Made by a program: the position numbers and the translations under genes. Positions 9,121-16,916 of a stretch of 64,000 nucleotides of DNA are shown here, one piece after another. This stretch comes from Bradyrhizobium sp. WBAH42 (GTDB lineage: Bacteria; Pseudomonadota; Alphaproteobacteria; Rhizobiales; Xanthobacteraceae): positions 3,667,001-3,731,000 of the forward strand of contig NZ_CP036533.1 of assembly GCF_024585265.1 (NCBI RefSeq). Reading direction: 5' to 3'. The notes under the pieces are model-generated. The model did not search any database. It was not told the DNA's origin and worked only from the letters and a program-made list of their open reading frames with translations. Numbering within the stretch: the first letter of the stretch is position 1; each line of letters opens with the position of its first letter.

Positions 9121-11709
9121 GTGCTGCAAAGCGTCGTCGTTGCCATCGTCAGGGCCTGCACCCGGTTTGCCTCCCTCGTCGTCGTTCTCGGGCTCCTGCT
9201 GTCGGTGGGGGCGGGCTATTACGCTGCGCGCCACTTCGCCATCAACACCGACATCAACTCGCTGATTGCCCAGAATCTGGACTGGCGCCAGCGTGATCAG
9301 CAATTCGATCGCGCCTTCGACCGCGATGCGACGATCACGGCGGTGGTCGAGGCCAAGACCCCGGAAATGGCGAGCGCGGCGGCCGATGCGCTCTACGCCA
9401 AGCTGAAGGACGACAAGACCAACTTCCAGTCCATGCAGCAGCTCGGCAGCGGCGAATTCTTCGAGAAGAACGGCCTGTTGTTCCTGCCGACCGAGGAGGT
9501 CGGCAAGATCACCGGCCAGTTCGAATCCGCAGCGCCCCTGATCGAGATCATGGCCGGCGACCCCTCGATCCGCGGCCTCACCGGGGCGCTGGAGACGGGC
9601 CTTGCCGGCGTCAAGCGCGGCCAGGTCAAGCTCGACAACACCGAGCGGCCCTTCAACCTGATCGCGCAGACGGTCGAGACCGTGCTCAACAAGGGCAATG
9701 CCAGCTTCTCCTGGCGCGAGCTCGTCAGCGACGAGCCGCTCAAGGATTCGGACAAGCGTACCTTCATCGAGTTCAAGCCGATTCTCGACTACAACGCGCT
9801 GGAGCCGGGCAAGGATGCCACCGACGCGATCCGCAAGGCCGCTGCGGATCTGGATTTCACTGGCAAATACCAGGCGCGGGTGCGGCTGACCGGCCCCGTG
9901 CCGATCGCCAACGAGGAATACGCCACCGTTCAGGAGGGCGCGGTCGTCAACGGCGTCGGCACGATTCTCGTCGTGCTGGTCATCCTGTGGCTGGCGCTGC
10001 ATTCGTCGAAGATCATCTTCGCGGTGTTCGTCAATCTGTTCGTCGGCCTTGCGATCACGACCGCGGCCGGCCTGATGATGGTCGGATCGTTCAATCTGCT
10101 GTCGATCGCCTTCGCGGTGCTGTTCGTCGGCTTGGGGGTCGATTTCGGCATCCAGTACAGCGTCCGCTACCGCTCGGAGCGCTACAAGCACGACGATCTC
10201 GCCGGTGCGCTGGTGCTGGCGGCCAAGCGCTCGGCGGTGCCGCTGTCGCTGGCGGCGATGGCGACGGCTGCCGGTTTCCTCTGCTTCATGCCGACCGACT
10301 ACAAGGGCATCGCCGAGCTCGGCCAGATCGCCGGCGTCGGCATGCTGGTGGCGTTCATCTCGTCGATTACCGTTCTGCCAGCCATGCTGAAGCTGCTGAA
10401 CCCGCCGGGCGAGCCGGAGCCAGTCGGCTACGCCTTCCTCGCGCCGCTCGACCATTTCCTGGAGAAGCATCGGGTGCTGATCGTCGGCGGCACGCTGCTG
10501 CTCGCGCTCGGCGGCCTGCCGCTGCTCTACTTCATGAAGTTCGACTTCAACCCGATGAACCTGCGCAATCCGCACGCCGAGTCGATCGCCACCTTCCTCG
10601 ATTTGCGCAAGGATCCGAACACCGGCGCCAATGCCGTCAACGTGATGACGACGTCGGAAGAGCAGGCGAGCCAGGTCGAGGCGAAGCTGGAGAAGGTGCC
10701 CGAGGTGCTCAGGGTGATGTCGCTCGACAGCTTCGTGCCGCAGGACCAGCCGCCGAAGCTGAAGCTGCTCGCGCAGGGCGCCAAAGTGCTGAATCCCGCG
10801 CTCAACCCCGATCAGATCGACGCAGCGCCGACGGATCAGGAGAATGTCGAAGCGCTGAAATCCTCGGTCGACAATCTGCGCCGGACGGCGGGCGAGGCGA
10901 AGGGCCCGGGCGCTGTCGCCTCGCGCCGTCTTGCCAACGCGCTCGAAAAGCTCGCCAATGGCGACGAGGCCACGCGCAACAAGGCGCAGGACGTGTTCGT
11001 CGCGCCATTGAAGATCGTGTTCGACCAGCTCAGGAACGCGATGCAGGCAGGTCCCGTCACCCTGAGCTCGCTGCCGCCCGATCTCGTCAGCGCCTGGAAG
11101 AGCAAGGACGGCGTCATCCGCGTCGAGGCGCTGCCCAAGGGTGATCCCAACGACAACGATACGCTGCGCAAATTCGCAGCGGCGGTGCTCCAGGCCGAGC
11201 CGACTGCGATCGGCGGGCCGGTCTCGATCCTGAAATCCGGCGACACCGTGGTGAAGGCGTTCATCCACGCCGGCATCTATGCGCTGCTGGTGATCGGGCT
11301 TCTGCTGTGGATCACGCTCCGCCGCTTCGTCGACGTGCTGATGACGCTGGTGCCGCTTCTGGTTGCCGGCGCGGTGACGCTCGAGATCTGCGTGTTGATC
11401 GGCCTGCCGCTGAACTTCGCCAACATCGTCGCGTTTCCGCTGCTGCTCGGCGTCGGCGTCGCCTTCAAGATCTATTATGTCGTGGCCTGGCGCTCGGGCA
11501 GAACGAACCTGCTCCAGACCAGCCTGACGCGCGCGATCTTTTTCAGTGCGCTGACGACGGCGACCGCGTTCGGCAGCCTGTGGCTGTCGAGCCATCCCGG
11601 CACGTCCAGCATGGGCAAGCTGCTGGCCCTCTCGCTGGTGACGACGCTCGCCGCCGTGCTGCTGTTCCAGCCGGCCCTAATGGGCAAACCCCGCAATCTC
11701 AGGGAGTAG
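9121..11709 (+). CDS. hpnN: Hopanoid transporter HpnN (RND/MMPL family)
   Basis: 862 aa inner-membrane protein of the MMPL/RND group, thought to move hopanoids to the outer membrane. The architecture fits a 12-helix RND protein: one N-terminal membrane helix (about residues 10-35), a periplasmic domain, a five-helix bundle including FVGLGVDFGIQYSVRYRSERY, a second helix and periplasmic domain, and a final bundle ending LLFQPALMGKP. The GTG start at 9121 is preceded by a purine-rich AGAAAGAAAAGAA stretch and places the first helix correctly. Its 3' end overlaps the convergent DUF2147-like gene by 33 nt. Confidence 0.93.
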   Translation: MLQSVVVAIVRACTRFASLVVVLGLLLSVGAGYYAARHFAINTDINSLIAQNLDWRQRDQQFDRAFDRDATITAVVEAKTPEMASAAADALYAKLKDDKTNFQSMQQLGSGEFFEKNGLLFLPTEEVGKITGQFESAAPLIEIMAGDPSIRGLTGALETGLAGVKRGQVKLDNTERPFNLIAQTVETVLNKGNASFSWRELVSDEPLKDSDKRTFIEFKPILDYNALEPGKDATDAIRKAAADLDFTGKYQARVRLTGPVPIANEEYATVQEGAVVNGVGTILVVLVILWLALHSSKIIFAVFVNLFVGLAITTAAGLMMVGSFNLLSIAFAVLFVGLGVDFGIQYSVRYRSERYKHDDLAGALVLAAKRSAVPLSLAAMATAAGFLCFMPTDYKGIAELGQIAGVGMLVAFISSITVLPAMLKLLNPPGEPEPVGYAFLAPLDHFLEKHRVLIVGGTLLLALGGLPLLYFMKFDFNPMNLRNPHAESIATFLDLRKDPNTGANAVNVMTTSEEQASQVEAKLEKVPEVLRVMSLDSFVPQDQPPKLKLLAQGAKVLNPALNPDQIDAAPTDQENVEALKSSVDNLRRTAGEAKGPGAVASRRLANALEKLANGDEATRNKAQDVFVAPLKIVFDQLRNAMQAGPVTLSSLPPDLVSAWKSKDGVIRVEALPKGDPNDNDTLRKFAAAVLQAEPTAIGGPVSILKSGDTVVKAFIHAGIYALLVIGLLLWITLRRFVDVLMTLVPLLVAGAVTLEICVLIGLPLNFANIVAFPLLLGVGVAFKIYYVVAWRSGRTNLLQTSLTRAIFFSALTTATAFGSLWLSSHPGTSSMGKLLALSLVTTLAAVLLFQPALMGKPRNLRE

Positions 11710-12330
11710 GCAGATGTCGCCGACGGGGTCGGCGGTGCCCTTCTGACCGGGCTTGGCTGCGCCGGCGGCCTTGGGAGCTGCGGGCGCAGGCGTGGTGGTG
11801 CCGCCCGTGGCTTGGGCTGCCTGGGCCCCTTGCCCCGCTTGCGGCTTCGGCGCAGTGCCGCTGGATTTCGCCGCGCCCTTGGCCATGGCGTTGGCAGGGC
11901 TGGAAGGGATCGGCGGGCCGACCCGGGTCCAGGTTTCGCCGCCGCAGAGGAAGCCCATGACGCAGCCCTTGATCTCGAGCTGGTCGGGGCCGGCCGGCGT
12001 GATCGTCGCGCTGTAGAGCTGACCGTCCTTGGCGTTGTAGACCTGCCCTTCCCACTGATCGACGCCGGGCTTCTTCTTCATGTCGATCAGGGTTGCCATG
12101 CCGAGCGTCGGCCTGTTCTTTTTCGAGGCATCCGGATTGTTCTCGTCGCGCCCGCCGGGCTGCTTTTCCCAGGAAACCGCGCCCCACATGCTGCCGTAGC
12201 ATTGGGCGACGCGAATGTTGGCAACGCCGTCGGCGACCCGCCAGTCGCCGGTCGGATCCGCGCCGAGCGCGGGCGTCAGGCCGGCGTAACCGCCAGCCAG
12301 TATTAGTCCGGTGTAAAGGGCCAAACGCAT
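11677..12330 (-). CDS. Exported DUF2147-like protein
   Basis: 217 aa from the ATG at 12330. It has a Sec signal peptide (MRLALYTGLILAGGYAGLTPALGA), then a domain of about 105 residues beginning DPTGDWRVADG and containing WEGQVYNAKDGQLYSATITP and the cysteine segment LEIKGCVMGFLCGGETWTRV. That pattern matches DUF2147, a small exported beta-rich domain of unknown function. The C-terminus is a low-complexity Ala/Pro/Gly/Lys region. The gene is convergent with hpnN and overlaps its last 33 nt, so the two transcripts could form a duplex. The link to hopanoids is positional only. Confidence 0.8.
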   Translation of the reverse strand: MRLALYTGLILAGGYAGLTPALGADPTGDWRVADGVANIRVAQCYGSMWGAVSWEKQPGGRDENNPDASKKNRPTLGMATLIDMKKKPGVDQWEGQVYNAKDGQLYSATITPAGPDQLEIKGCVMGFLCGGETWTRVGPPIPSSPANAMAKGAAKSSGTAPKPQAGQGAQAAQATGGTTTPAPAAPKAAGAAKPGQKGTADPVGDICLLPEIAGFAH

Positions 12331-12471
12331 GTGTGTTCCTTGGCAGTGCAACATGGTCTAAAGCTGTGCTTGCGAAGATGGTCCGAAAAAGGGCAAAAGG
12401 CCGCACAGACCGTTTTCAGTAACGGTCCGTTTTCAGTTGACGAGACGGCCCTCAACCGAAGTATGTAGCGG

Positions 12472-13863
12472 ATGCACAGCCCAAATCCAGACATGTCTCA
12501 GCTATTCGCGGACCGTCAGGCCCAGCGCAGCACCCTGCATAACCGGTATCTGAACGAGCAGTTCGTTCGGGTGCTCAAGACCATCGGCTACGATGTCGGC
12601 TTCCAGAAGGGGCAGGGGCAGTACCTCTACGACCGCGACGGCGCGCGCTATCTCGACCTGTTGTCCGGCTTTGGCGTGTTTGCGATCGGGCGCAATCATC
12701 CCGTCATGCGCGAGGCGCTCAAGAGCGTGCTCGATGCCGACCTGCCCAACCTCGTCCAATTCGACGTTTCGACGCTCGCCGGTGTGCTGGCCGAGCGCCT
12801 CCTGAAATACGTTCCCTATCTCGACAAGGCGTTCTTCGCCAATTCCGGCGCGGAATGCGTCGAGGCTGCGATCAAGTTCGCGCGCGGCGCGACGGGGCGT
12901 CCCGGCATCGTCTATTGCGCGCACGGCTATCACGGGTTGACCTACGGCGCGCTGTCGCTGACCGGCGACGCCAATTTCCGCACCGGCTTCGAGCCGCTGC
13001 TGCCGGGCTGCACCCCGATCCCGTTCAACGACCTGGCCGCGCTGGAAAAGGCGCTGGCCTCGCGCGAGGTCGCCGCCTTCGTCGTCGAGCCGATCCAGGG
13101 CAAGGGCGTCAACATGCCCACCGACGAGTTCCTGCCCGGGGCGGCCGCGCTCTGCAAGAAATACGGCACGCTGTTCGTCGCCGACGAGATCCAGACCGGC
13201 ATGGGCCGTACCGGCCGCTTCCTCGCGGTCGAGCACTGGAACGTCGAGCCCGACATGGTGCTGCTGTCGAAGTCGCTGTCGGGCGGCCACGTGCCGGTCG
13301 GCGCCGTGCTGACGCGCAAGAGCATCTTCGACAAGATCTTCAACCAGATGGACCGCGCGGTGGTGCACGGCTCCACCTTCTCCAAGAACGACCTCGCGAT
13401 GGCCGCGGGCATCGCCACGCTCGACGTCATGGAATCGGAGAAGCTGATCGATGCGGCCGCCAAGCGCGGCGCCGAGCTGCGCCTCGCGCTGACGCGCATG
13501 GTGCCGGGCTACGAGCTGCTCAAGGAAGTCCGTGGCAAGGGCCTGATGATCGGCATCGAGTTCGGCCCGCCGAAATCGCTGCGCCTGCGGGCGTCCTGGA
13601 ACGTGCTCGAGACCGCCAACAAGGGCCTGTTCTGCCAGCTCATCACCGTGCCGCTGTTCAAGGATCACAAGATCCTGACGCAAGTCGCCGGCCACGGCAG
13701 CCACACCATCAAGCTGCTGCCGCCGCTCACCATCACCGAGGAAGACTGCAGCTGGATCGAGCGCGCCTTCGACGACGTCATCGCCGGCAGCCACAAGGTC
13801 CCCGGCGCGATCTGGTCGCTCGGCAAGACGCTGGTGGACAACGCGGTGCGAAGGTCGGCGTAA
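12472..13863 (+). CDS. hpnO: Class III aminotransferase HpnO
   Basis: 463 aa PLP-dependent enzyme. HpnO replaces the terminal hydroxyl or aldehyde of the ribosyl-derived side chain with an amine, giving aminobacteriohopanetriol. Class III signatures are present: NSGAECVEAAIKFARG, the FVADEIQTGMGRTGRF cofactor-binding motif, and the PLP lysine K267 in LLSKSLSGGHVPVGAV. The start is taken at 12472; a second in-frame ATG at 12493 is possible. HpnO-type proteins resemble ornithine and acetylornithine aminotransferases; the hopanoid setting decides the name. Confidence 0.88.
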   Translation: MHSPNPDMSQLFADRQAQRSTLHNRYLNEQFVRVLKTIGYDVGFQKGQGQYLYDRDGARYLDLLSGFGVFAIGRNHPVMREALKSVLDADLPNLVQFDVSTLAGVLAERLLKYVPYLDKAFFANSGAECVEAAIKFARGATGRPGIVYCAHGYHGLTYGALSLTGDANFRTGFEPLLPGCTPIPFNDLAALEKALASREVAAFVVEPIQGKGVNMPTDEFLPGAAALCKKYGTLFVADEIQTGMGRTGRFLAVEHWNVEPDMVLLSKSLSGGHVPVGAVLTRKSIFDKIFNQMDRAVVHGSTFSKNDLAMAAGIATLDVMESEKLIDAAAKRGAELRLALTRMVPGYELLKEVRGKGLMIGIEFGPPKSLRLRASWNVLETANKGLFCQLITVPLFKDHKILTQVAGHGSHTIKLLPPLTITEEDCSWIERAFDDVIAGSHKVPGAIWSLGKTLVDNAVRRSA

Positions 13864-13884
13864 GGCCGATCTATCTCAGCAATC

Positions 13885-13962
13885 GTCATTGCGAGCGTAG
13901 CGAAGCAATCCAGTATCCCTCCGCGGATGCGGTCTGGATTGCTTCGCTACGCTCGCAATGAC
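13885..13962. repeat. 78-bp palindromic repeat, copy 2 of 5
   Basis: Same ends (GTCATTGCGAGCG and complement) and same 78-bp length as copy 1. It fills the gap between the convergent hpnO and anti-sigma genes and could work as a bidirectional terminator. Confidence 0.9.
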
Positions 13963-13973
13963 GGCGGAGACCG

Positions 13974-14741
13974 TTACCCCTCCACGTTCGCCTTCATTGC
14001 CGCCTCGAACTTGTCGACGAATTCGGCAAGTTCGTCGGCGCCGAGATCGCTGACGGCCCAGAAGTTCAGGCCGCGGCCGCCCCAGCGGCGGCAGTTGAAG
14101 CCCTGCATGGTCTGGGTCTTCGGCGGCCGATGCTCGGTGCTCGAAGTTTGCGACACGAACAGATTGATCACGTGTTGCCGGCGCCGGTAGACCACGGCGC
14201 CGATGGCGCGGGCGTCGATATAGTCGAGCCGGCCGCCGACCAGCGTAAAACCTTGCGCGGTGAGGTCGATCACCGGTGGTGCGACGTCGAGCTTGCCGTT
14301 GAACCAGGGCTTGACGGTGTGCTGGTCGGTCGAGACCACGTCGGTGAGATGGCCGGCCTGGAGCGAGCGCAGATGCGCGGAGACGACCTCAGACAGAATC
14401 CGCTGCTGGTCATCCTGGCGCAGCACCACCGCGACGATTCCGGTGGCGGCGAGCGCGGAGACGGCCGAGCCCATCGCAAATCCGCGCAGCACGGCGCGGC
14501 GGCTCGGCTGCTGGCGCTGCGGCTCAGGCAACGAGGCTTCGATGCGAGCGCGCAGGCTTGCCGGCGCGGTGTAGCGCAAATTGGTACCTGCGAGCGCGCG
14601 CTGCATCTCGCGCTGCGCCGCGAACTCCGCGGCGCAGGCCGGGCAGCTCGCGATATGGGCCTCGACCTCGCGCGCGTGGCCGGCATCGAGCTCGCCATCG
14701 AGCAGCGCGTGAAGCAGGATCCTTGCTTCGTCGCAGGTCAT
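13974..14741 (-). CDS. Membrane anti-sigma factor with zinc-binding zf-HC2 domain
   Basis: 255 aa. The N-terminal anti-sigma domain has the HxxxCxxC zinc motif (H29, C33, C36 in HIASCPAC) preceded by LLHALLDGELDAGHA, typical of putative zinc-finger anti-sigma factors. One membrane helix follows at about residues 85-106 (AMGSAVSALAATGIVAVVL). The C-terminal part is predicted periplasmic and includes a GRLDYIDARAIGAVVYRRRQ stretch seen in this anti-sigma group. Its start overlaps the sigma gene stop by 4 nt (ATGA), so the two are co-translated. It should hold the upstream ECF sigma factor inactive until a signal arrives. Confidence 0.85.
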   Translation of the reverse strand: MTCDEARILLHALLDGELDAGHAREVEAHIASCPACAAEFAAQREMQRALAGTNLRYTAPASLRARIEASLPEPQRQQPSRRAVLRGFAMGSAVSALAATGIVAVVLRQDDQQRILSEVVSAHLRSLQAGHLTDVVSTDQHTVKPWFNGKLDVAPPVIDLTAQGFTLVGGRLDYIDARAIGAVVYRRRQHVINLFVSQTSSTEHRPPKTQTMQGFNCRRWGGRGLNFWAVSDLGADELAEFVDKFEAAMKANVEG

Positions 14742-15283
14742 TTCGCTTGCTCCTCTTCCGTCCAGGCCGCGCGCAGCATGGCGCGGGCGCGGGCGAGGCG
14801 GGACATCACGGTGCCGACGGGGACGCCGACGGCCTCGGCGATTTCAAGGTAGGACAGGTTGTTGATCTCGCGCAGCACGAATGTTTCCTTGAACGGCTCG
14901 GCGAGCGCGTCGATCAGCTTGCGGATGGCGCCGGCATCGCGGCTCCGCAGCACTTCAGTCTCGGGGCTCGCCTCGGTCTCCCGCCAGAGCGGCGTCTGCT
15001 CGGCGGCACCTAGCGTATCCTCGATCGCGCTGGGCCGGTTCGCGCGACGCACATATTCGGCGTTGCAGACGTTGCGCAGGATCGCGAACAGCCAGGGCTT
15101 CATCGCAGGCCCCCGGTAGCTGTCGAAATGCTTCAGCGCGCGCAGATAGCACTCCTGCACCGCGTCCTCGGCGTCAGAGGCATCGCGCAGCAGGTAGCGT
15201 GCGAGCGTGTAGACGTCGTCGAGATAGGGCAGCGCTGCCTCGCGGAAGCGCTGTGCCTTCTGCACATCGTCGGTGGCGGGCAT
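14738..15283 (-). CDS. ECF sigma factor
   Basis: 181 aa from the ATG at 15283; a TTG at 15400 would extend it but overlaps the cupredoxin gene. Region 2 is visible as LLRDASDAEDAVQECYLRAL with PWLFAILRNVC. Region 4 is ETFVLREINNLSYLEIAEAVG followed by VPVGTVMSRLARARAMLR, a helix-turn-helix for -35 recognition. It lies between the cupredoxin gene upstream and the anti-sigma gene downstream, on the same strand, so it probably controls its own operon. The inducing signal is unknown; the copper-site protein nearby suggests envelope redox or metal stress, which is inference. Confidence 0.9.
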   Translation of the reverse strand: MPATDDVQKAQRFREAALPYLDDVYTLARYLLRDASDAEDAVQECYLRALKHFDSYRGPAMKPWLFAILRNVCNAEYVRRANRPSAIEDTLGAAEQTPLWRETEASPETEVLRSRDAGAIRKLIDALAEPFKETFVLREINNLSYLEIAEAVGVPVGTVMSRLARARAMLRAAWTEEEQAK

Positions 15284-15392
15284 CGCTCCTCGCTTTGCCT
15301 CTGGTTCTTCTTTTGCCTTGACCGCGGGCGCATGCGCCCGGCCGGCGTGGGACCACCGGCCGGGCAGGACGTTGATGCCTTGGTTGAAGACG

Positions 15393-15728
15393 TTACTCAA
15401 CCTTGATCATCCCCGTCATGTGCGGGTGCAGCGAACAAAAATACTTGTAGTCGCCCGCATTGGTGAAGGTGAAGGAGAACTTGTCGTCGGTATCAAGAGT
15501 CTTGGACCTGAACTTGCCGGCAGAGACGATGGTGTGCGGGATATCGTCCCGGTTGGTCCAGGTCACGGTGGTGCCGACCTTGATCTTGAGCTCGGCCGGC
15601 TGGAACACGAAATTGTCGATGTGCACGTCCAGGTCGTCGGCGCGGGCTTTTGTTGCGGGCAACAGGATGGCCGCGGCCAAAGCGAGACCGAGGTCGAAAC
15701 CGAAGTCGCGGCGATTGAGAGTCTTCAT
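15393..15728 (-). CDS. Periplasmic amicyanin-like cupredoxin
   Basis: 111 aa with an N-terminal signal peptide of about 30 residues ending ATKARA; MKTLNRRDFGFDLG has an RRDFG pattern compatible with Tat export. The mature part is a type 1 copper fold. The ligands are H65 in DIPHT, and C98, H101 and M104 in the CSLHPHM loop, the spacing of amicyanin. It probably carries electrons or binds copper in the periplasm. It follows the metallophosphoesterase gene by 19 nt and precedes the ECF sigma gene, so it is likely a regulon member or part of the sensing circuit. Confidence 0.87.
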   Translation of the reverse strand: MKTLNRRDFGFDLGLALAAAILLPATKARADDLDVHIDNFVFQPAELKIKVGTTVTWTNRDDIPHTIVSAGKFRSKTLDTDDKFSFTFTNAGDYKYFCSLHPHMTGMIKVE

Positions 15729-15747
15729 TGTCAGCTTCCGTTCAGCC

Positions 15748-16692
15748 TTAGCCCTGGAGCGGCGTGTCGATGATCGCGAGCCGCTGCTCGTTCTGCTTGA
15801 AGTTGATGCTGGCTACCCCAAGCATGGAGCGCAGCCTTGCGTCCTCGACCTTCATCGGACCGGGCGAGGGCGCGGCCCCCGGCGCCGGCTGCGGGAAGGC
15901 GGTCGAGCGCGCGGTGTGGAAGGTGACGTTGCCCTCGACCTTCTGCATCACCTGATGGATGTGCCCGTTCAGCACGGTGACCGAGCCAAAGCCCTTGACG
16001 TATTCCAGCGCGCGGCCGCCGTCCTCGGTGCCCCAACCCCATTGCGGATAGACGGTCCAGAGCGGGATGTGCGCGAACAGCACGACCGGCGTCGATTTCG
16101 ACTTGCCGCGCAGATCGTCCTCGAGCCAGGCGAGCTGCTCGGCGCCGAGATTGCCCAGGCCCCCGGCCTTGAGGTCGACGACGTTGACGAGGCCGATGAA
16201 GTGCACGCCGCCGGCGTCGAACGAGTACCAGCCGTGACCTTTGGTGCCGCGGCCGTAGCGTTCGCGATAGAGCTTCACCTCCTCATCGATGAAATCATGC
16301 TCGCCGGGCACGTAATGCACGTCGAGCTTGGTCTGCGAGATGATGCGCTCGGCATTGTCGAACTCGGCGGCTTTCGACAGATGCGTGATGTCGCCGGTGT
16401 GGATCATGAACGACGGCTTTGCAGGCATCGCGTTGATCTTGTTCACGGCCTCTTCCAGCGTGCCGAGCGCGTTGGGATTGGCCGGCTTGTCGAAGCCGAC
16501 ATGGCTGTCGCTGATCTGGAGGAAGCTCATGCCGGGCGCGGCCGCCGTTGCGGCCTCAGCCGAATCGATGATGCCGATCGAGCGTGGCACGCCGCCCGTG
16601 GCGGTCCAGAGCACCCCGGTGCCGGCCCAGGTCATGCATTCCAGCACCTTGCGGCGGCTGACGCCGTCGTCCCCGTGATTGTCTCCGCTCAT
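15748..16692 (-). CDS. Exported calcineurin-like metallophosphoesterase
   Basis: 314 aa. The N-terminus SRRKVLECMTWAGTGVLW looks like a Tat signal. The binuclear metal-site motifs appear in order: ISDSHVGF, HTGDITH, VPGEHDF (a variant of the usual GNHE/GNHD), and NGHIHQV. The substrate cannot be told from sequence. It is the first gene of a minus-strand operon that continues with the cupredoxin, sigma and anti-sigma genes. GGGAATAA lies about 60-70 nt upstream on the minus strand (16760-16753) and could be an ECF -35 element. Confidence 0.87.
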   Translation of the reverse strand: MSGDNHGDDGVSRRKVLECMTWAGTGVLWTATGGVPRSIGIIDSAEAATAAAPGMSFLQISDSHVGFDKPANPNALGTLEEAVNKINAMPAKPSFMIHTGDITHLSKAAEFDNAERIISQTKLDVHYVPGEHDFIDEEVKLYRERYGRGTKGHGWYSFDAGGVHFIGLVNVVDLKAGGLGNLGAEQLAWLEDDLRGKSKSTPVVLFAHIPLWTVYPQWGWGTEDGGRALEYVKGFGSVTVLNGHIHQVMQKVEGNVTFHTARSTAFPQPAPGAAPSPGPMKVEDARLRSMLGVASINFKQNEQRLAIIDTPLQG

Positions 16693-16790
16693 CGCGCCTC
16701 TCCACGTCGCCCGGAATTGGGCTTCGGGGAGGTGATCGGGGGAGGGAGGGACTTATTCCCGGATGGGATGACGATTTCGTGAGTGCAGTC

Positions 16791-16910
16791 TCGTGTCCCG
16801 GACAAGGCGCAGCGCCGCTTGGCGGTGCGCCGCAGAGCCGGGACCCAGGGCCGCAATGGGTCCCGGCTCCGCGTCGCACCGCTTCGCGCTGCGCCGCGTC
16901 CGGGACACGA
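16791..16910. repeat. 120-bp nested palindromic element
   Basis: The outer arms are TCGTGTCCCGGAC (16791-16803) and its exact complement (16898-16910). A second perfect 13-bp pair, GAGCCGGGACCCA and complement, lies inside at 16835-16847 and 16857-16869. It sits between the GMC gene stop (16917) and the metallophosphoesterase operon, so it may also end the GMC transcript. It has the look of a dispersed intergenic element, but only one copy is in this window. Confidence 0.85.
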
Positions 16911-16916
16911 TAGCGT

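Noticed and set aside
9100..11595. An 831-aa minus-strand open frame
   Set aside because: It lies antisense to hpnN and is extremely rich in Arg, His, Gln and Asp, as expected of a shadow in GC-rich DNA.
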